A stretch of DNA of 64,000 bases, from the NCBI RefSeq assembly GCF_051020765.1, contig NC_134944.1, positions 7,316,001 to 7,380,000 of the forward strand, read 5' to 3'. Position numbers and translations under genes: made by a program. The notes under the pieces are model-generated. The model worked only from the letters and a program-made list of their open reading frames with translations, was not told the origin of the DNA and ran no database searches. Below are positions 48,530 through 60,535 of this stretch, piece by piece. The DNA comes from Lasioglossum baleicum (lineage: Eukaryota > Arthropoda > Insecta > Hymenoptera > Halictidae). Every line of letters starts with the position of its first letter. Position 1 is the stretch's first letter.

Positions 48530-50606
48530 ATGTCGCTTACTAGAAGCTGTTCAGAGACCACTTGTGGACCAGTTTATCGCCGCAGACGCATTTCGAAAGC
48601 TAGGCATAGTCTCGGAGCCCATGGTAATCATAAGGATCCGTTGGATTACACAATGGACAATGGTAACCATTACGAAGGTGATACATCTTTAAGAAGTAGA
48701 AGTAGAAAGTGTGGAAGGAGCAGAAGGAGCGAAGAAAATGATGCGGAGAGACATGCGGTTAACGAAGACGATGCTGATTCAGGTATCGTTAATTATTGTG
48801 CATATATAAACAGCTACGTAATCCGCATTATGTTCGAATTGAAATATTTTACTAATGTAGGTATCATCTCAACGAGAGCGAGAGACAAACATCAGGCAAA
48901 GGACACTGTGAAGATTGCCAGTGACTACCACAAGTTAGAGAAACGCTACAGGAATGTTAAGGACGAATGCGAAATGTTAAATAAGCAGATGGAACAAAGA
49001 GAAGCGGAGTACCAAAAAATGCGTACGCATTACGAGGCGGTGGTAAAAATGGTGCGCGAGATGGAGATCACCAAACACGAATTAGGCAGGAGGAATCAGA
49101 AATTGGAAGTGGAGAAGGTTCGATGTGACGAAGATATATTACTGTTGAAAAATATTGTTTGTCAGTTGAACGCCGAATTGGAAAGATATCAGGATAAACT
49201 AAGCGAGGAGAAAGTGAAAATTGGAGGTGGAGAGTATGCAGAAAATAGGAGGAAGCAGTACGGCGAAAGAATTTGGAGCGGTGTGAAGTTTCACGCGTTG
49301 GGTCCTCTGTTGAACGCTTACCAGCAGAACTTGACAGAAAAGCAGGAGCTCGTGGGCATGTACGAGCAAGGAATGGCTAGCTTTGGTAACAGATGCAAGG
49401 AGATACTCACAGAGAACGAGCAGATGCACCAAGAAGTGAAGGAATTGAGATCGGAATGTGATAGGTGCGCGAAAGAGATGCGGACAACGATCGAGAACAC
49501 TGCCACGCTGAAGAAACAGAATGATTCGCTGCTAAAGGAGAATGCAGACTCGAAGAAAGAATCGAAAGAGATTCGTTCGTTGTACGAGTCGAAGCTACAC
49601 ACGGTTCTGGAACATAATGAAACACTTAAGAAGGAGTACGCCGCTAGTACGTCGGAGTTGAGCAACCTCAGAGGGAAGTACGAAATCCTCAGCAAGGAAT
49701 TCGAGAAGATAAAAAGCAGGGAGGAGCAATCGATACCTAGCAGCGTTCACACGGCTGCGATCGATGAATGTAAAACACTGTTGGACGAGTTGAAGCATCG
49801 ATACGAGACCGAGAAGCGCAGTTTATCGAATCAAATCAAACGGATAGAGGAAAATAAGCCGGAAAACGAGAAACAGCTGGTATTGGTCACAGCCGAAAGG
49901 AATCATTTAAAGAGTCTTGTAACGAGCCTGGAAACTAATCTCAAGTAAGATATTCGTTAATTCTCAAATGGGTATTCTGCATGCGATCCACGTGGTAACG
50001 GGTAAATAGATTTGTTTCAGGCGGACGCAGCGTAAAACCGAGTACCTGCGGAACCTTGCATATTCGACTCGTGTTTCACGTGATTCCGTGAAGGAGCAAT
50101 TAAGCAAGGCGACCGCTTATTGCGAGGAATTGTTCGCCGAGTATGAGAGAATTGCTACCGAGAGGGAGAAGCTGCTGGTTCTCCTACGCGAAACGGAGAA
50201 GGAGAACGCGAACATCGACCGTCTTGAAAAGAGCATCACCAGCCGAGTAGTCGGCTTAAAGAATCAATTGGAGGCGAGTATAAAATATTTCCGTATTGTT
50301 AACAATTGGAACAGGGTAACTGATAAAAGACAATCATTCCAGAGCGTTCGGAGAGGCGCGAGACAACAAGTAGAATCCGTGGAGAAACGGATACAGTTGC
50401 AAGAGGTACGAGTGGGGAAGATGAAGCTGGAATATCGTCGTAAAACGCAGCAACTGAAAGAGATAATTAAGCAGAAAGATGAGACGATCGCGAGTCTACG
50501 ACAGACGCCCGTTAGCCGAAATAAATCATCTCGACATTTGCCTCAGGCGGTCGATGACGAGGAGAAACCTGAAAGAATCCACAATCCTCCTCGGACTTCT
50601 GGCTAA
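48530..50606 (+). CDS. Coiled-coil protein, possibly centrosomal protein Cep89
   Basis: Predicted long coiled-coil protein. Exons: 48530-48782, 48861-49944, 50021-50273, 50343-50606 (617 aa). The N-terminal 90 residues are basic, Ser/Arg-rich and charged. From about residue 100 to 590 heptad-rich Lys/Glu/Leu sequence predominates, with a less helical insert FHALGPLLNAYQQNLTEKQELVGMYEQ near residue 230 that resembles the middle of Cep89-type proteins as far as I remember them. No enzyme motif. The start is the first ATG after a splice acceptor (MSLTRSCSETT); an earlier leader exon ending at 48401 has its own ATG out of frame. Intron 1 is 78 nt and free of stops, so retention would add 26 residues. 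The last intron needs a GC donor (GAG/gcgagt) to keep frame, or is not spliced, adding 23 residues. Gene confident, name tentative. Confidence 0.8.
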
Positions 50607-53600
50607 TCAACATCTCGCAAACCGCAAGACGAGATCGTCTGCAATAGATTGGACTTTGTAATAGATCTCCGACGAGACTTTTGATTGAGGAATAGGTGCT
50701 ACTCGAAAACACCGTCCACCTCTCATTTACCGACCGTGTCAGTTGCTTTATATAGTGGTGACATCAAAGGTAGCAAGTGGCTGCGAAGGCTACCGTTCGC
50801 CACTGTATTCGCAGCGGATGGCAGCGGTGTCTTCGGTAACCACCTCCCGGCAAAAATTGATGTCATCCGTTACAGGCATGATGTCAGACACGTTCCGCGC
50901 ATTCATATGCAAAAGATGTGTTTTATCATTAAGCCTTTTATAGAGATCAATAATAGCTCTAAGGAACGATTATAATATATCGGGATTGCAGCAATTATCT
51001 GTCGATACGATTCACTGTCCAAGGGTCGCCCGTTACAACACCGATCCAGTCATTCTGATCCTCGCCTTGAGTCCCTACTTACCGTCTTGTTTGTTTATTC
51101 GTAAAAATAGTCAATTGTCTCATTAGATCAATCTGTTGACGCGTTCTTCATTCAAAAATATTTTCTTATGCAAAATGATATTCGTCTGAACGTGTCAACA
51201 GAAGGCGAGAGTTAGCTCGTCATTCGCGCACATCTTTGAGAAAATTCGCGGGAAAGATGAACGATAAAGACAGCGTAAACATTCTTATTTATTTGGAGAT
51301 ATCTGTAATACATATGTTAGGCTTATCTCGGAAGCATACTGATTACGATTGTGTCAAGTCTATTTTTATATATTTATGATAGAGAAGTGCCGTTCCTCGA
51401 TACTACAGGTATGCAGGCTCGAAAGGGGAGCAATAAATGTGGGAGGGGGGAAAGTCGGACGGGACAATACCTAATCGGAAAACGAGGAAAACAGCTCGGG
51501 GCGATCTTTGTGCGGTTGGCCACGGTGGGGCGTTGCGAGTCACGCCAGCTGCCGGATTCAGTCGTGTCGCGAAAGTTCGGGGACCCTCGACGCACTTCGG
51601 ACACGTTCGTCGAAAGTAAAATGTCGTCTGCTAGGCGCGTCGTCAGAACAAAACCGGGTCGTATTTCTAACGCGAAAATCGCAATGATAAGTGATAATGC
51701 GATGTCTCTGCGCGCGAGCACGTAGTGTTTCCTGCCGGAAGGTACATCGGCGTCCGCGAAAGGATATTCTGCGGATCGGGTTGCAACGTTGCTGCCGAGG
51801 AAAATTCAACAGGAACACCGGGTGAACATTGATTTTTCCTGGTTTCGCATCGGAGACGACAGATGATCGAACGGTAACGCACACGTCCTTTACTATACAG
51901 CCGCTTTATTCGTTTACTACTTGGTGGATTCCAATGACCCGGTGTGTGATCGATGATGCACCGAGCCTTCGAGGAGGACGGGGGAAGCCCTTAGACCACG
52001 TCGTGCTCGCACGAAACCCGACTGTTTCGGTGAAGTTTCGCGCCGTACGGAAACACCGTACGCTTTTCCATTATTTTCGTCCAGACGGTTATCTCGATTT
52101 CGTGTTGGTTGCGCGAATGTCTTCCGCAGATGTCGCTGACTCTTCCGCTAATCGCACATTGTCTCGCGTGCCTGCGTGTGTGTATGTGTATATCGGCTGG
52201 CATAACCGAGCTAACCCTAACAGCATCGCGCAAACTCGAGTATAATTTATGTTTCTCGCAACACCGAAATTGAATGTGTCTCCCGGTCACGTTTTCACAA
52301 TTTTGTTAGGTTAGGTTCTGCTCTCGGGTGTAAAAAGAACCAGGTTATATCCTTTGTTCCGGCGAGTAATCAAACCCCGAATCCGGCGCGTTTCTCTCGT
52401 TGTTTGGTTGTTCAGCGGGCTGGCTGTTCGCGCGGATATATTTTTCTTCGTTTGTTTTTCCGACACCGAAAGAACGCATAGAGGGTGTACGAGAGAGAGA
52501 GAGAGAAAGGGGGGAAAAAAGTGCTCTGCCGTGTGCACGTTATAAACTGAGATCTTTTCAGCCGCGAATATATATGTAGAACGGACGTCCGTGTTTTTGC
52601 CCGGCCGTGTTGTAAAAACAAATGAACGAGACCGTAAGAGACATTCAACTCGTTCGAGTGTTTTCGTGTGTAAGAACGTTCTTTTTTCGAAACGCGGTTT
52701 GTATACAACGTCGTAATATATTCGTATCGCGAACACACGACAATAGAAAAAAAATCCCGCAGGTATTCCAATTCTAAAGGCTCTCAAGGCTCTCGCATAC
52801 GTTGGGACCGCTGGTATCGGCAAGTAGAGTTCCGTTCGAAAGTAGAACGATGATCTACGCAACGAGGAATTCACGTATGTTACGATTCTTTCGACGTCGC
52901 CCCAGAATCGATTCCGCTTGATACGTTGTTACCGCATCCGTTTTCCGGTCTTTTGTATCCGATCTCGGCCCGACGTCGAACACGTCACCATGCAGAATCG
53001 CCTAACCCGCAAACTTAATCGAGAATCCCCAAGAAATCGGATTTCAAAGTTTCTTCGCAATGCATCCGTCCGCGATCGAAAGAAAATATCGCTTTCTCCC
53101 CCTCGCTGCCGTGACTCAACGCGATTGCTAAAATATTAACGCAATATCGGCCGTTCCCTTTTCTTACGTGCACGCGAGGTTCCCGCGTTCCGTTCGAAAA
53201 GAGACATTAACCCCTTAGCCTGTAGTTTTCTTCGCGGCCAAGTTAATCGGGACAAGTTTGTTCATTTTCGCCGAATAGAACGGTCACATCCCTGTTTTCA
53301 GTAAATTCAGTTCAAAATTCTCTGTGACAAGTCTTGCTCGTAGTAGAGCTAGAAGTTGATTCATCATGCAATAAACCCCCTCTTAGAAACGTAGTTTCGT
53401 CACACGGTACTTTTATATGTACAGTCGAGTCTCCTATGACGCGATTAATTCGTGCCGTGTTACTTGGAAACCCGGAATTAGTACAAGTCAAATTAGATTT
53501 GAAAGATATTGATTTCTATTCGTTCCAAGTACGATGTACCATATAAAAAAATCAGAACAATGGTTTCAACAATATCTCGTCAATGAATTTTTATAGAACT

Positions 53601-55177
53601 GGTAATATCTAAAACTTCAACACGAAATATGCATTCTTTTCGAATTGTTGGAGATTTTCTATTACTTCAAATCCGTTCGTAAAATCAGATAAAAATTCCG
53701 GATTTAAAAACAAATCGATTTTTCCACGAAAAATCCTAAAAATAATTAACTGTCGTGTGTGTGCTATTAGTTAGAATGTTCGTGAATTTTTTCTTGATTT
53801 TTTTCTGACCAGAACAGAAAGAAAAGTCATTGAACCGTGCTGGCCGCATACCTGCCCTTGCGGTAGAGGTCAGGTTGTCACAGAGAGTTTTTATTGTTCA
53901 ACCCAAACTCAATTTGGTTTAGGGCCATTTTTTTTATCGTATCCGGATATATACCAGGTAATATAATTGTTCCTCCGACTTTATGAGGGTTGACCGTAAT
54001 AATCTCGGTGCAGGATGAATTACAACGTCCACGAGATTGGAATCGATATGACGGTCGCCTGTAGCCCATCGATGGCTCTACTTTTACTATATATATTATG
54101 ATACCATGACCTATCGGTGTCACCGTATCACGCGAGGCGATCCATAAAGGGTTAACAAAGCAAGCTAAGCCAACCCGTTCTATTCGCAGAATGTTTCCGG
54201 AAGAGGACAGCGGCATAGAGGACAGAGAGGGCGGCGATAGAACTCGGCCTTGGTATTTCGACAAGTGAAAAACGCTGGTAGGAATCCGTGGATCGTGGGC
54301 AAAGGTCTCGAAAACGTAGAGCGACGACGAGAATTCGAGGTTGGCCGGGGCTGAGAGGTCATGCCTGACCCTAACCAACTTTTCAGCCGTGGCGAGGAGT
54401 GTGTCTAACCTAACCTAAGCGCGCCGCTCGACGAGCAAGACAGTAACGAAGAAGAACATAGCATAGGGAGAGCAGAGCACCGTTGATCATCGTTGCGCAG
54501 GGATCGTTCCTGCAACCTAGCTATTCTGCTAGGTGTTCCCCAAGTCGTCGTTGAGCATCGTGAAAAAGGAGACGGCCCCAGACGGCGGCGAGCGCTTGCT
54601 TTCCCTGTTCGTCGCCTCCTTCCCACCGTCTCTTCCTTCCGTTCGTTCGTTCCGGCACTTCGCGCAGTTCGTGCACTTGCACGCAGACACACACCGGTGT
54701 GCGGCGTACTTGCACGCGCATCCTATAGTACAATACAGAGAGTGTTGCCGGCGTAGTTTGGCTCTGCTCGGCTCGGCGTCTCGCCTCGTCTCGGGAACAG
54801 TAAATAAACGCAAGCGCGGCATGCCGGATCGCGTTTCCACGTGCTATCCGTCCCATTGAATTATTCCCCGGCGTCGAACAGAGACAGAACAGGGACGAAG
54901 TTCGCCCTCGACACGGGGATGGCAAGGATGACGTTCGCAACGACACGTGCAAACTCGCCAGCCGTCCGCTGTCGGTAACCAAGACCCGGCCACTTTGTTA
55001 CTCGGCGCGCATCGTCCGCGAGAAGACGAGAGAGACACTATACGCAAACACGACGCGTGACCCCTGTGCGGATCTCTGTGTCGCCGTGCTTGTGAAATCG
55101 CTTCAGTGGTTGGTGAAAACTGTTCCAAATATGGTGTAGAGAAGACAAGGGAGCAGCTGACAACCACCTTTCAGATA
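50607..55177. other. Intergenic region upstream of short stop; no gene recognised
   Basis: About 4.6 kb. Several open frames (for example minus-strand 53878-54378) have no recognisable domain. The last kilobase before 55177 is CG-rich and may hold the short stop leader and promoter. CCTAACCTAACC near 54405 and TTAGGTTAGG near 52307 are two-unit matches to the insect telomere repeat, too short to mean anything. Confidence 0.5.
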
Positions 55178-55280
55178 ATGGAGTTCGAGCTGGACGGAAG
55201 CCTGAAGGAATGGGTAAAGGACAAGCCACTGAGTATCCTGCAGCTGGACCCTGCCGACAGAGCCGTATTACGGATCGCCG
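55178..55280 (+). CDS. shot: Short stop (spectraplakin, MACF1/dystonin) first coding exon, partial
   Basis: First coding exon of a giant actin-microtubule cross-linker that joins the cytoskeletons in neurons, tendon cells and epithelia. 34 codons plus one base: MEFELDGSLKEWVKDKPLSI, then LQLDPADRAVLRIA and a strong donor G/gtaagt. The end PADRAVLRIA in phase 1 is what precedes the actin-binding calponin-homology domains (ADERD..QKKTFTKWVN) in spectraplakins and plectin. Those exons are not in the window, so the gene runs past 64000 with an intron of at least 8.7 kb. A good acceptor (accacctttcag) lies just before the ATG, so the leader may be spliced. Spectraplakins use several alternative first exons; this is one of them. 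Identified from one short exon. Confidence 0.72.
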
Positions 55281-56139
55281 GTAAGTACATGTCAATTTTC
55301 TTCAACGTATTCGCGATGGGATTTTCAGGACGTATCTCCCCTTGTAAAACGCGATTTAACGCCATTTGTACAGCGCTCGTTCTTCTGGTTTTTATTTCTC
55401 AAGTTCCTGGTAAGCGGGTTAACTCTCGTTTCCAGGATCGCAAGGGTGTGGAATTCGCCTATCTGCGAAACAGTGATTTGTACACTGTGGATCATTTTGT
55501 CTACGAAAGATTCACAGTATTACGCGAGATGTTTGAATGTTTTGAAGCGGAAGTTCCCGCCTTCGAAATTTCGAATTGCAACCATGGGTTCGCCATCTAT
55601 GTACTCGCCATTATACTATAAGTGACATTCGACGAGGACAAGTGTCGTCTCGCGCACGTACGCGCACTATTCGTGAACCCGTGTCTCGTGGTAATTGACA
55701 GGGTGTACGTAATCGACGAGAATGTGAGCGGGTAATGAGTTGTAAATGAATGGTAATAGCGGCCGGCGACCATCAATCCTCCACCCCGTTCCGTGTGTCT
55801 CGGAAGTCAATTAGTCGACGGCTGTCCAGCGCCGTTCAATCGATAAGGACACGCTGAATTTGGGAAATTTTTTGACTCTCGAATTCGTATCGATTCACGG
55901 GGGGTACATATTTGCAGAGTTGTCGGATCAGGGGAATCGACTCGAATCGAGGGGGAAAAGTTATCTCCTCTCTGCCAGTGTTGTTGAGCTAGTCACGTGA
56001 CGTTGTGACAATGGGGAAGATAGAGTGGGGGTATTAATATGTCTAATATATTGCGTGTAATCTTACCGTAATAACTATTACTGCGAATTCACAGAAATTC
56101 CAATTAATAAAAATACGCATTTAACCCTTGTGCAGTCAA

Positions 56140-56370
56140 CCGGGTACCCATTTACTGTATTTCTTTTAACTATTTGATAATGTCCCGCTAAAAATATTAC
56201 AAAATTTCTATGAATGTCCATTCTTTACTCGCTAATATATTAATTTATAGTCTTATGAGAATATGTGCAAACATGTTAAATATAGAAAGGTTTTAAATAA
56301 TCTATTTTTAATAAATAAATAATCTGTTTTAAATAATCATTTTGGTTGACTACGTAAGGATTAATAAGGG
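56140..56370 (+). repeat. Dispersed repeat, intact copy (first copy at 31190)
   Basis: TACCCATTTACTGTATTTC through CTATGAATGTCCATTC and ATGAGAATATGTGCAAACATG through TTTTGGTTGACTACG. It matches the two halves of the interrupted copy at 31190-31620, apart from a short local duplication of AATAATCT. Confidence 0.65.
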
Positions 56371-56995
56371 TCACCAGAACAATTTTTCTTCGCAGTTCTG
56401 TCTTATCTGTGGACTCTGGGTATTTGTTAGAATTTAATAAAACCGACGCGGGGGAGCGTGAAGTTCGCCGCCGGTTTCGAAACGCGCGCGAAAAAATCGA
56501 CGCCATCTTGGAAACCTGTCAGTACGAACACCTCGCAGGGAAGCTTAGGAATTTTGTAAGTTTTCTTCGTGTTTTATCCGTCCATTTTATTCGCACAGGA
56601 CCCTGCTACTATATCTCCGTCGCCCCTGCGTTTATCGGTTTTATTTTTAATTAATATCTCGAACATATATAAATCTTGGCAATCAACGCGGATAAGATTA
56701 ACCTTGTTGAGTCGAGTATTAGAAGAAACAAGTTGTGTAACGATCTTGATTCGATACTGAAGTTGTGGGAGCGTGGACTAATAGGACAATTAATAGGGTA
56801 ATTAGTCATTTACATTCATACGTATCTCGCCGTGAAACCGGCGATCGTTCTGAAGTCATGCTCACGTGACGCCGGCCGTCGATGACCATAACCTTGCAAC
56901 TTGAATTATTTATTTATTACAGCGGTGGACAACGTTTAATGCAATTGACGAGTAACGTTTAGCAAGGATCTGAAGATTTATTGATTGATTATTAA

Positions 56996-57141
56996 TAGAC
57001 TGCGAATTTTATGCATTTATGACAAAAATAAATAAATCGAATGCGAAACATGATTATGTTAATTTCGAATTTTTGAGACGATTAAAGTTGAAAATACATT
57101 TTAATTGACTTGGACAATTTTGCAAAAAGATTCGTAGTCTA
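56996..57141 (+). mobile_element. MITE-A copy
   Basis: TAGACTGCGAATTTTATGCA at the left and TTTTGCAAAAAGATTCGTAG at the right, 146 bp. Another right-type end (GCCTAAAGATTCGCTGTTTA) lies at 57216-57236, directly beside the TTAA element. Confidence 0.65.
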
Positions 57142-57239
57142 TTTATATTATAGAAAGACAAAATAAATTTTTGCTTCGTTCCAGTTTCTTGCAATTCAGG
57201 TAGAACATTTCATTTTGCCTAAAGATTCGCTGTTTATTT

Positions 57240-57491
57240 TTCACCCTTTGCACTCGAACAATCTGAATTCCAAAATCAAGATATTTGTGTTTCAACCCAC
57301 ATCATTCTTGTGCTATATAATCTTTTTTACATTGTGCACATCAAATTGAACCTGTTTTCGTATATATAACAGTTGAGCTTTTTACAATTTATAGAATATA
57401 GACAAATTTAATAATGTTAAAACTGTTTCGAATAATGTTAAGGCAATTTTTAGTGGCGCCTCAGACTCGCCATTCGAGTGCAAAGGGTTAA
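57240..57491. mobile_element. TTAA-family MITE, complete
   Basis: 252 bp. Left ACCCTTTGCACTCGAA is mirrored exactly by TTCGAGTGCAAAGGGT, with TTAA at the right edge and TTCA at the left. The right part (GGCGCCTCAGACTCGCCATTC) matches a lone end at 23607-23646. The TTAA edge and CCCTTTGC start suggest piggyBac. Confidence 0.65.
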
Positions 57492-58277
57492 TATGGTCTG
57501 ATGGATTTGTGAGAAAATTAAGGATTAATTCTTGGATTTTCCTCCGATGATGATTTGCAATCTGCGACCGCGTTAGAAGGGAATAAATGGATCTGCCGAT
57601 CGATAATATACTGCGAATCGATGAGAGAGGATCTTCGACCGTTCGCGGTTCGATCGCGACCTTGGTCGAGGGGTGCTGACCAGGAATAGACACTCGAAAC
57701 CGAGTGCATATCGGATTGCATTCTGCGATCTCGTCTTACCGTGAGAATTTTTGTCGTACGCGTGCGCGCGCGAGTCTCAATCTTCGATTGCTGTACAGGC
57801 GAAACGAGTAGCTTTTAAAAGCAACCGGCGGCGTTACAATTTCTCGTGCCTGGACACGCGTCTGTTATGCAAAAGAGCCGTGCATGTGGGGCACGTCCGA
57901 TTCCACGGAGTTACAGGCTCTGATTCGCGCTCACAAAAGGGGCGTACGCTCGGTTCCGCACCATTTTCGCTCGCCGTGTATCGTTAAAGTGGTCGTTGCT
58001 CGATCGACGTAACCGCGGTCTCGCAACGAACTCGACTCAACGTCGATAGAAGATGCAACGTATCCCGGGCACGCGAGCATTAATTGCTCCTAATTATAGC
58101 GAGCTATCGGCTCCGGTATCGCGAATGCTCTAGTAACCGACACTCCCGCCGATTTGTCCACCGGAACATCGTACTTTCAAGGAACACAGAGATACCTTAT
58201 CGAACTATCGGCAATTAAGACGATTCGAACCGCGCCGTAACGAGTCGATTGTCTCCGCGAAATTGTCAATGTTGACA

Positions 58278-58458
58278 CCAGGGTTGCCATATTTTGCGGG
58301 AACAGGGAACCAGACCCCTTACCGCTGCGCCCCTCGCCCACTAATGGTGACGCGTCAGAGTGGGAAGAGTGCAAAGACGGGCTCCGCCGCGCAGCTGGGC
58401 GAGGGGCGCAGCGGTAAGGGGACTGGTTCCCTGTTCCCGCAAAATATGGCAATCCTGG
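58278..58458. mobile_element. Foldback with 63-bp near-perfect arms
   Basis: Left arm 58278-58340 and right arm 58396-58458 are reverse complements with only two mismatches, around a 55-base spacer. Arms start CCAGGGTTGCCATATTTTGC and are GC-rich inside (CTTACCGCTGCGCCCCTCGC). No coding capacity. Transposon class unknown. Confidence 0.85.
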
Positions 58459-59845
58459 TTGACACAGCAGGTCCCCGTACAACACGGTAAGAAGACTGTG
58501 TACATTCAAGTGGCAGTAAATACAGAGTTATTGTTATTATTCACAAAAATGTGTTTTGACGGGGTTCCAAAATATACACATCACTAGTGTTGCCAGTTCT
58601 TTTGCAGGGCTTATCCTCGGTTGGTCGACAACTCATTTCGCCGACACAGCTTTCATCGACGATTTGACCGTGTTGGTGTCGGTCGAACCGTGTCGATGGA
58701 GACATTTGTCGACGATTTGACCGTGTAGATAAAAACATAGTGTCGACGAAGGTTTCTTTCGTCGTCGTAACCCCTTTTGCAGATGGACGGATCGATGTAC
58801 GAAGGCTAAATTTATTCTCTGTACACACAAAAAGGTGTTCACCCAGGTATGTCGAGAAACGATTAGTTCAACAGTATAAAAATAATTAATCGCCAAATAA
58901 TGTTTTCATCACGTTACACGTTATACCGACATGATAAAAATTTGATTGAACGATTCGTACTAAATGAGTAATGTGTATATTTAGGAAATCATGCGATGCG
59001 TCAGGCGATTCCGCGCGTAATGATAGGAAGCGGAAGAAAAAAAAAAGGTGGATCGGAGTGAAGAGGAGGATAGGAAGATGTTCTCGAGGCTGGGGCATCG
59101 AACCGTGACCCGAGCACCTGTTGCCGCCTCCACACTCCTAGATTAATGCGAGAGCCGACCTACCCTGCCGCCTCCGCTCCCAACTCGAGCATTACCGTCG
59201 CCGACACCGTCGACATAACCAGCGTAGGCATAGCGAACCGATGTAACCTCTCCGTTAAAGATCCCATGGACCGTGACCGCGGTCGAGAAGTTTTCAGCTC
59301 GGCCGTGCGAGTTCATCGACGCGGTGGCGACACGGTTGAATCGCCGTTTCGCTCGTTACTCGTTACTCGGCTGTCCGCCTCTCTGATCGAGACCGCCAAG
59401 GCGACGCGACCGTCTTCATTCATCGGGACAAGCTTAAACGCGCGCGCGTGCACTGGGTGCACGCTCCCGCACGCGTTCACACTCTCGTCTCCAGGATCCC
59501 CCGCGTTCGCGGAAAACCATAAATTTAGCGCGAGGAAGTCGCGCGCGTCGCGAAACGATACTCTCCGCCGTCTGATGCCCCATTCCCGCTAGTCTCCTCC
59601 GCGATATACTGCTCGCGTTAATTTAGCTTCCGCCGTGCAGAATCTTTCCACTCTTGCGTCGCCTCTTGTTGCTTGAAAATTGCTACCTATGGCAAGCTTA
59701 TTCTGCACGCCGATTTCAATGCTTCTGTTCAATGTTCGACAAACAATGTTTTGTAAATATTGCCTATTGTTCGAAGTAAGCGTCATTCTTTCACTGATGC
59801 ATTTTAAAACCGTAGTCAGATCAAGAGAAGTTAAGAACGCCGATA

Positions 59846-60535
59846 CAGTGGGTGTACAAAATATTCGTGCACTTTTCAAAAACTAATAACTTTTTTATTA
59901 CTGTACCGAACGACCTGATTTTTTATAATCAATTAGAAGCATCGATTTACGAAATGATATGTGCGAAAAAGATTTTCCAAAAATTATACCTAATTTACAA
60001 GGTTAAATGCAAAAATAAAAAAGGCATTTTCCAAAACTTTTTTTACTTGGGTCCTTAATGAAAATTTAAAATATGTGTTTTGTAGATCTATGTTAGTTAC
60101 ACGCATGCTGAACATTTCATTGAAATCGATTAACATACACACGAGCTACAAGCGGTTAAAAATGGTGAAAATCGTAGTTTTCACGACTTTTGATCAGTTT
60201 CTGCTTAAAATCCTCAGAATCGTAAATCTTTCGATGCGTGTCGTTTTTTCCTGCGTCAACCGATTTCGATGAAATTGTCAGCATGTGTACAACTAACATA
60301 GATCTACAAAACATATATTTTAAATTTTCATTAGGCGGCCAAATAAAATAGTTTTTTAAAAAATGCCTTTTCTATTTTTATATGTAACCTTGTAAATTAT
60401 ACTTTTTGGAAAATCTTAGCACATCATTTCACAAACCAATGCTTCTAATTGATTATAAAAAATCAGGTCGTTCGACACAATTATAAAAAAGTTATTCTGT
60501 TTTAAAGGGCGTTCGAATACTTTCGTGGCTCACCG
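59846..60535. mobile_element. Long-TIR Tc1/mariner-like foldback element
   Basis: 690 bp flanked by TA. Ends CAGTGGGTGTACAAAATATTCG and, mirrored, CGGTGAGCCACGAAAGTATTCG (each compared in parts). Complementarity continues for about 280 bases per arm (AACGACCTGATTTTTTATAA, AATTAGAAGCAT, GTAGATCTATGTTAG), with a central stretch of about 130 bases. No transposase frame. Confidence 0.75.

Noticed and set aside
52300..54420. TTAGG-like telomere repeats
   Set aside because: Only two units at each site; expected by chance.
55106..55621. A continuous frame through the short stop exon
   Set aside because: It starts from GTG and runs through a strong splice donor at 55281; the part after the donor has no similarity to spectraplakins and is probably intronic.
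58360..58590. Open frames across the foldback at 58278-58458
   Set aside because: They arise from the inverted arms and are not protein-like.
59080..59120. Possible tRNA B-box (GGTTCGATGCC on the minus strand)
   Set aside because: No matching acceptor stem, A-box or anticodon arm at the right spacing.
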